Below are positions 4,348-5,432 of a DNA stretch of 5,432 bases, piece after piece; within the stretch, counting starts at the first letter, position 1, and each line of letters begins with the position of its first letter. Both the position numbers and the translations under genes were made by a program. The stretch is from Geobacter sp. UBA5608 (GTDB lineage Bacteria; Desulfobacterota; Desulfuromonadia; Geobacterales; Pseudopelobacteraceae). The notes below the pieces were generated by a model that searched no databases, was not told the origin of the DNA, and saw only the letters and a program-made list of their open reading frames with translations. The stretch covers positions 1 through 5,432 of the forward strand of contig DIKW01000040.1 of the NCBI GenBank assembly GCA_002424705.1, given 5' to 3'.

Positions 4348-5432
4348 ATGTCCGAACTGCCCATTGATACCGCCCTGCCCGAACTGCTCACCACCTTGAA
4401 AAGCAGCTCTAACGTGGTGTTGTCGGCCCCGCCAGGGGCGGGCAAGACCACCCGGGTGCCGTTGGCGCTTCTGGAGTTGTTTCCGCCCGAGGCGGGACGG
4501 ATCGTGATGCTGGAGCCGCGCCGTATCGCAGCGGCCTCGGCGGCCCGCTATATGGCCCAGACCCTGGGAGAGCCGGTGGGGCAGACCGTGGGCTACGCCA
4601 TCCGTTTTGAGCGCAAGGTCTCCAAGGCCACCCGGATCGAGGTGGTGACGGAGGGGATCCTGACCCGCCGGCTGCAGGACGACCCGGAGCTGTCCGGTGT
4701 GGCCTGTGTGATCTTCGACGAATTTCACGAACGCTCGATCCATGCCGATCTGGGGCTGGCGCTCTGCCTGGAGTGTCAGGCCGCCCTGAGGCCCGATCTG
4801 AAACTGCTGGTGATGTCGGCCACCCTCGATTGCGGCCCAATTGCAGCCCTGTTGGGGAATGCGCCGCTGGTGGCCTCTGAGGGGCGCTCGTTTCCGGTGG
4901 CGTTGCGCTACCTGCAGCCTGCAGACCGTCAGCCCTTACCCCGGCGGATGGCCGGCGCGATCCGGCAAGCCCTGGCGGAACAGCAGGGCGATCTGCTGGC
5001 CTTTCTGCCGGGTAGCGGCGAGATCCGGGCGGTGCAGCGGGAACTGGAAGGGGTGCCGGGGGTGGTGGTCTGCCCGCTGTACGGCGATCTGCCCTTTGAG
5101 CAGCAACAACGGGCCATCCTGCCCGGCCCCCAGCGCAGGGTGGTGCTGGCCACCAATATTGCCGAGACCTCGCTGACCATCGACGGGGTGCGGGTGGTGA
5201 TCGACAGCGGCCTGTCGCGCCGTCTGCAGATGGACCCGGCCACCGGGCTGGAACGGCTGGTGACGGTGCGGGCCGCAAAGGCGCAGGCTGAGCAGCGCAC
5301 CGGCCGGGCCGGTCGCACCGCCCCCGGTGTCTGCTATCGGCTGTACGGTGAGCACAGTTTCCAGGCCATGACCCCCTTTGCCCCGCCGGAGATCATGACC
5401 GCCGATCTGGCGCCGCTGCTCTTGGAACTGGC
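4348..5432 (+). CDS. hrpB: ATP-dependent helicase HrpB (N-terminal 361 codons, runs off window)
   Basis: HrpB is a DEAH-type superfamily 2 helicase of the DHX/Prp family. Its cellular role is poorly defined, but it has RNA/DNA-stimulated ATPase features. The visible part contains the whole motor: Walker A PPGAGKTT (28-35), motif Ia LEPRRIAAASAA (55-66), VVTEGILTRRL (99-109), motif II DEFH (124-127, the DEFH variant typical of HrpB), motif III SATL (157-160), motif V TNIAETSLTI (269-278) and motif VI QRTGRAGR (316-323). Full-length HrpB is about 800-850 aa, so less than half is here and the HrpB-specific C-terminal domain is missing. The frame continues to the last base. The start MSELPIDTALPELLTTL aligns in pattern with E. 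coli HrpB (MSSLPV...LPELL). No Shine-Dalgarno sequence precedes the ATG, and a good promoter ends 6 nt before it, so the message may be leaderless. The gene is divergent from the cassette array. Confidence 0.95.
   Translation, partial: MSELPIDTALPELLTTLKSSSNVVLSAPPGAGKTTRVPLALLELFPPEAGRIVMLEPRRIAAASAARYMAQTLGEPVGQTVGYAIRFERKVSKATRIEVVTEGILTRRLQDDPELSGVACVIFDEFHERSIHADLGLALCLECQAALRPDLKLLVMSATLDCGPIAALLGNAPLVASEGRSFPVALRYLQPADRQPLPRRMAGAIRQALAEQQGDLLAFLPGSGEIRAVQRELEGVPGVVVCPLYGDLPFEQQQRAILPGPQRRVVLATNIAETSLTIDGVRVVIDSGLSRRLQMDPATGLERLVTVRAAKAQAEQRTGRAGRTAPGVCYRLYGEHSFQAMTPFAPPEIMTADLAPLLLEL

Noticed and set aside
4183..4743. Minus-strand open frame spanning the hrpB start and the array leader
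   Set aside because: It runs antisense through the HrpB Walker A and motif Ia region, has low-complexity H/Q/R/G composition, and overlaps the cassette 1 start; it is a shadow frame.
4409..5278. Long minus-strand open frame (289 codons) opposite hrpB
   Set aside because: It is very rich in P, R, A, S and G, as expected from the antisense of GC-rich coding sequence, and it lies wholly within the clear helicase gene.

Overview
The window is bacterial chromosome, most likely proteobacterial in the broad sense. HrpB, a SugE/Gdx-type SMR transporter and a shikimate kinase of the GGS/TRG-A subtype together fit Desulfuromonadota (Geobacter-like) or Gammaproteobacteria. That taxonomic guess is low confidence and comes from remembered protein resemblance only. 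The two flanks are GC-rich core-type genes, and the middle is visibly more AT-rich accessory DNA.

Layout by region. (1) Positions 1-2112, all on the minus strand, read sugE/gdx, then aroK (shikimate kinase), then a 134-aa soluble unknown protein overlapping aroK by ATGA, then a 160-aa membrane protein with a pseudopilin-like tail, then the first 58 codons of a one-helix membrane protein that leaves the window. The close spacing suggests one transcription unit from aroK onward, with sugE possibly at its head. (2) Positions about 2217-4208 are a small integron gene-cassette array without an integrase in view. It holds three cassettes, all oriented on the minus strand: a 211-aa unknown protein, a 169-aa three-helix membrane protein, and a HigB/HigA-like toxin-antitoxin pair. 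Two complete attC sites (3487-3556 and 2915-2968) separate them. The toxin-antitoxin cassette ends in an attC left half only (from 2223 downward), and the hrpB-side end carries only a core half-site (4202-4208). (3) Positions 4348-5432, plus strand, are the first 361 codons of hrpB, a DEAH-type helicase. It is divergent from the array.

The strongest evidence for the array is a self-consistency test. In each of the three cassettes the first bases after the G^TT crossover point are the reverse complement of that cassette's own R'' box: TTATGC with GCATAAC, TTGGGC with GCCCAAC, TTAGAA with TTCTAAC. In the linear array, neighbouring R''/R' boxes are mismatched. This is expected if each cassette arrived as an excised circle with a perfect attC.

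Functionally, the flanks are housekeeping: aromatic amino-acid precursor synthesis, guanidinium/cation export and an RNA-helicase-like protein. The array is a mobile accessory store. Its toxin-antitoxin cassette has a recognisable promoter of its own, and its two unknown genes (one coiled-coil plus winged-helix-like, one membrane) are the candidates for undescribed function. No RNA genes, CRISPR array, insertion sequence or convincing intrinsic terminator were seen.
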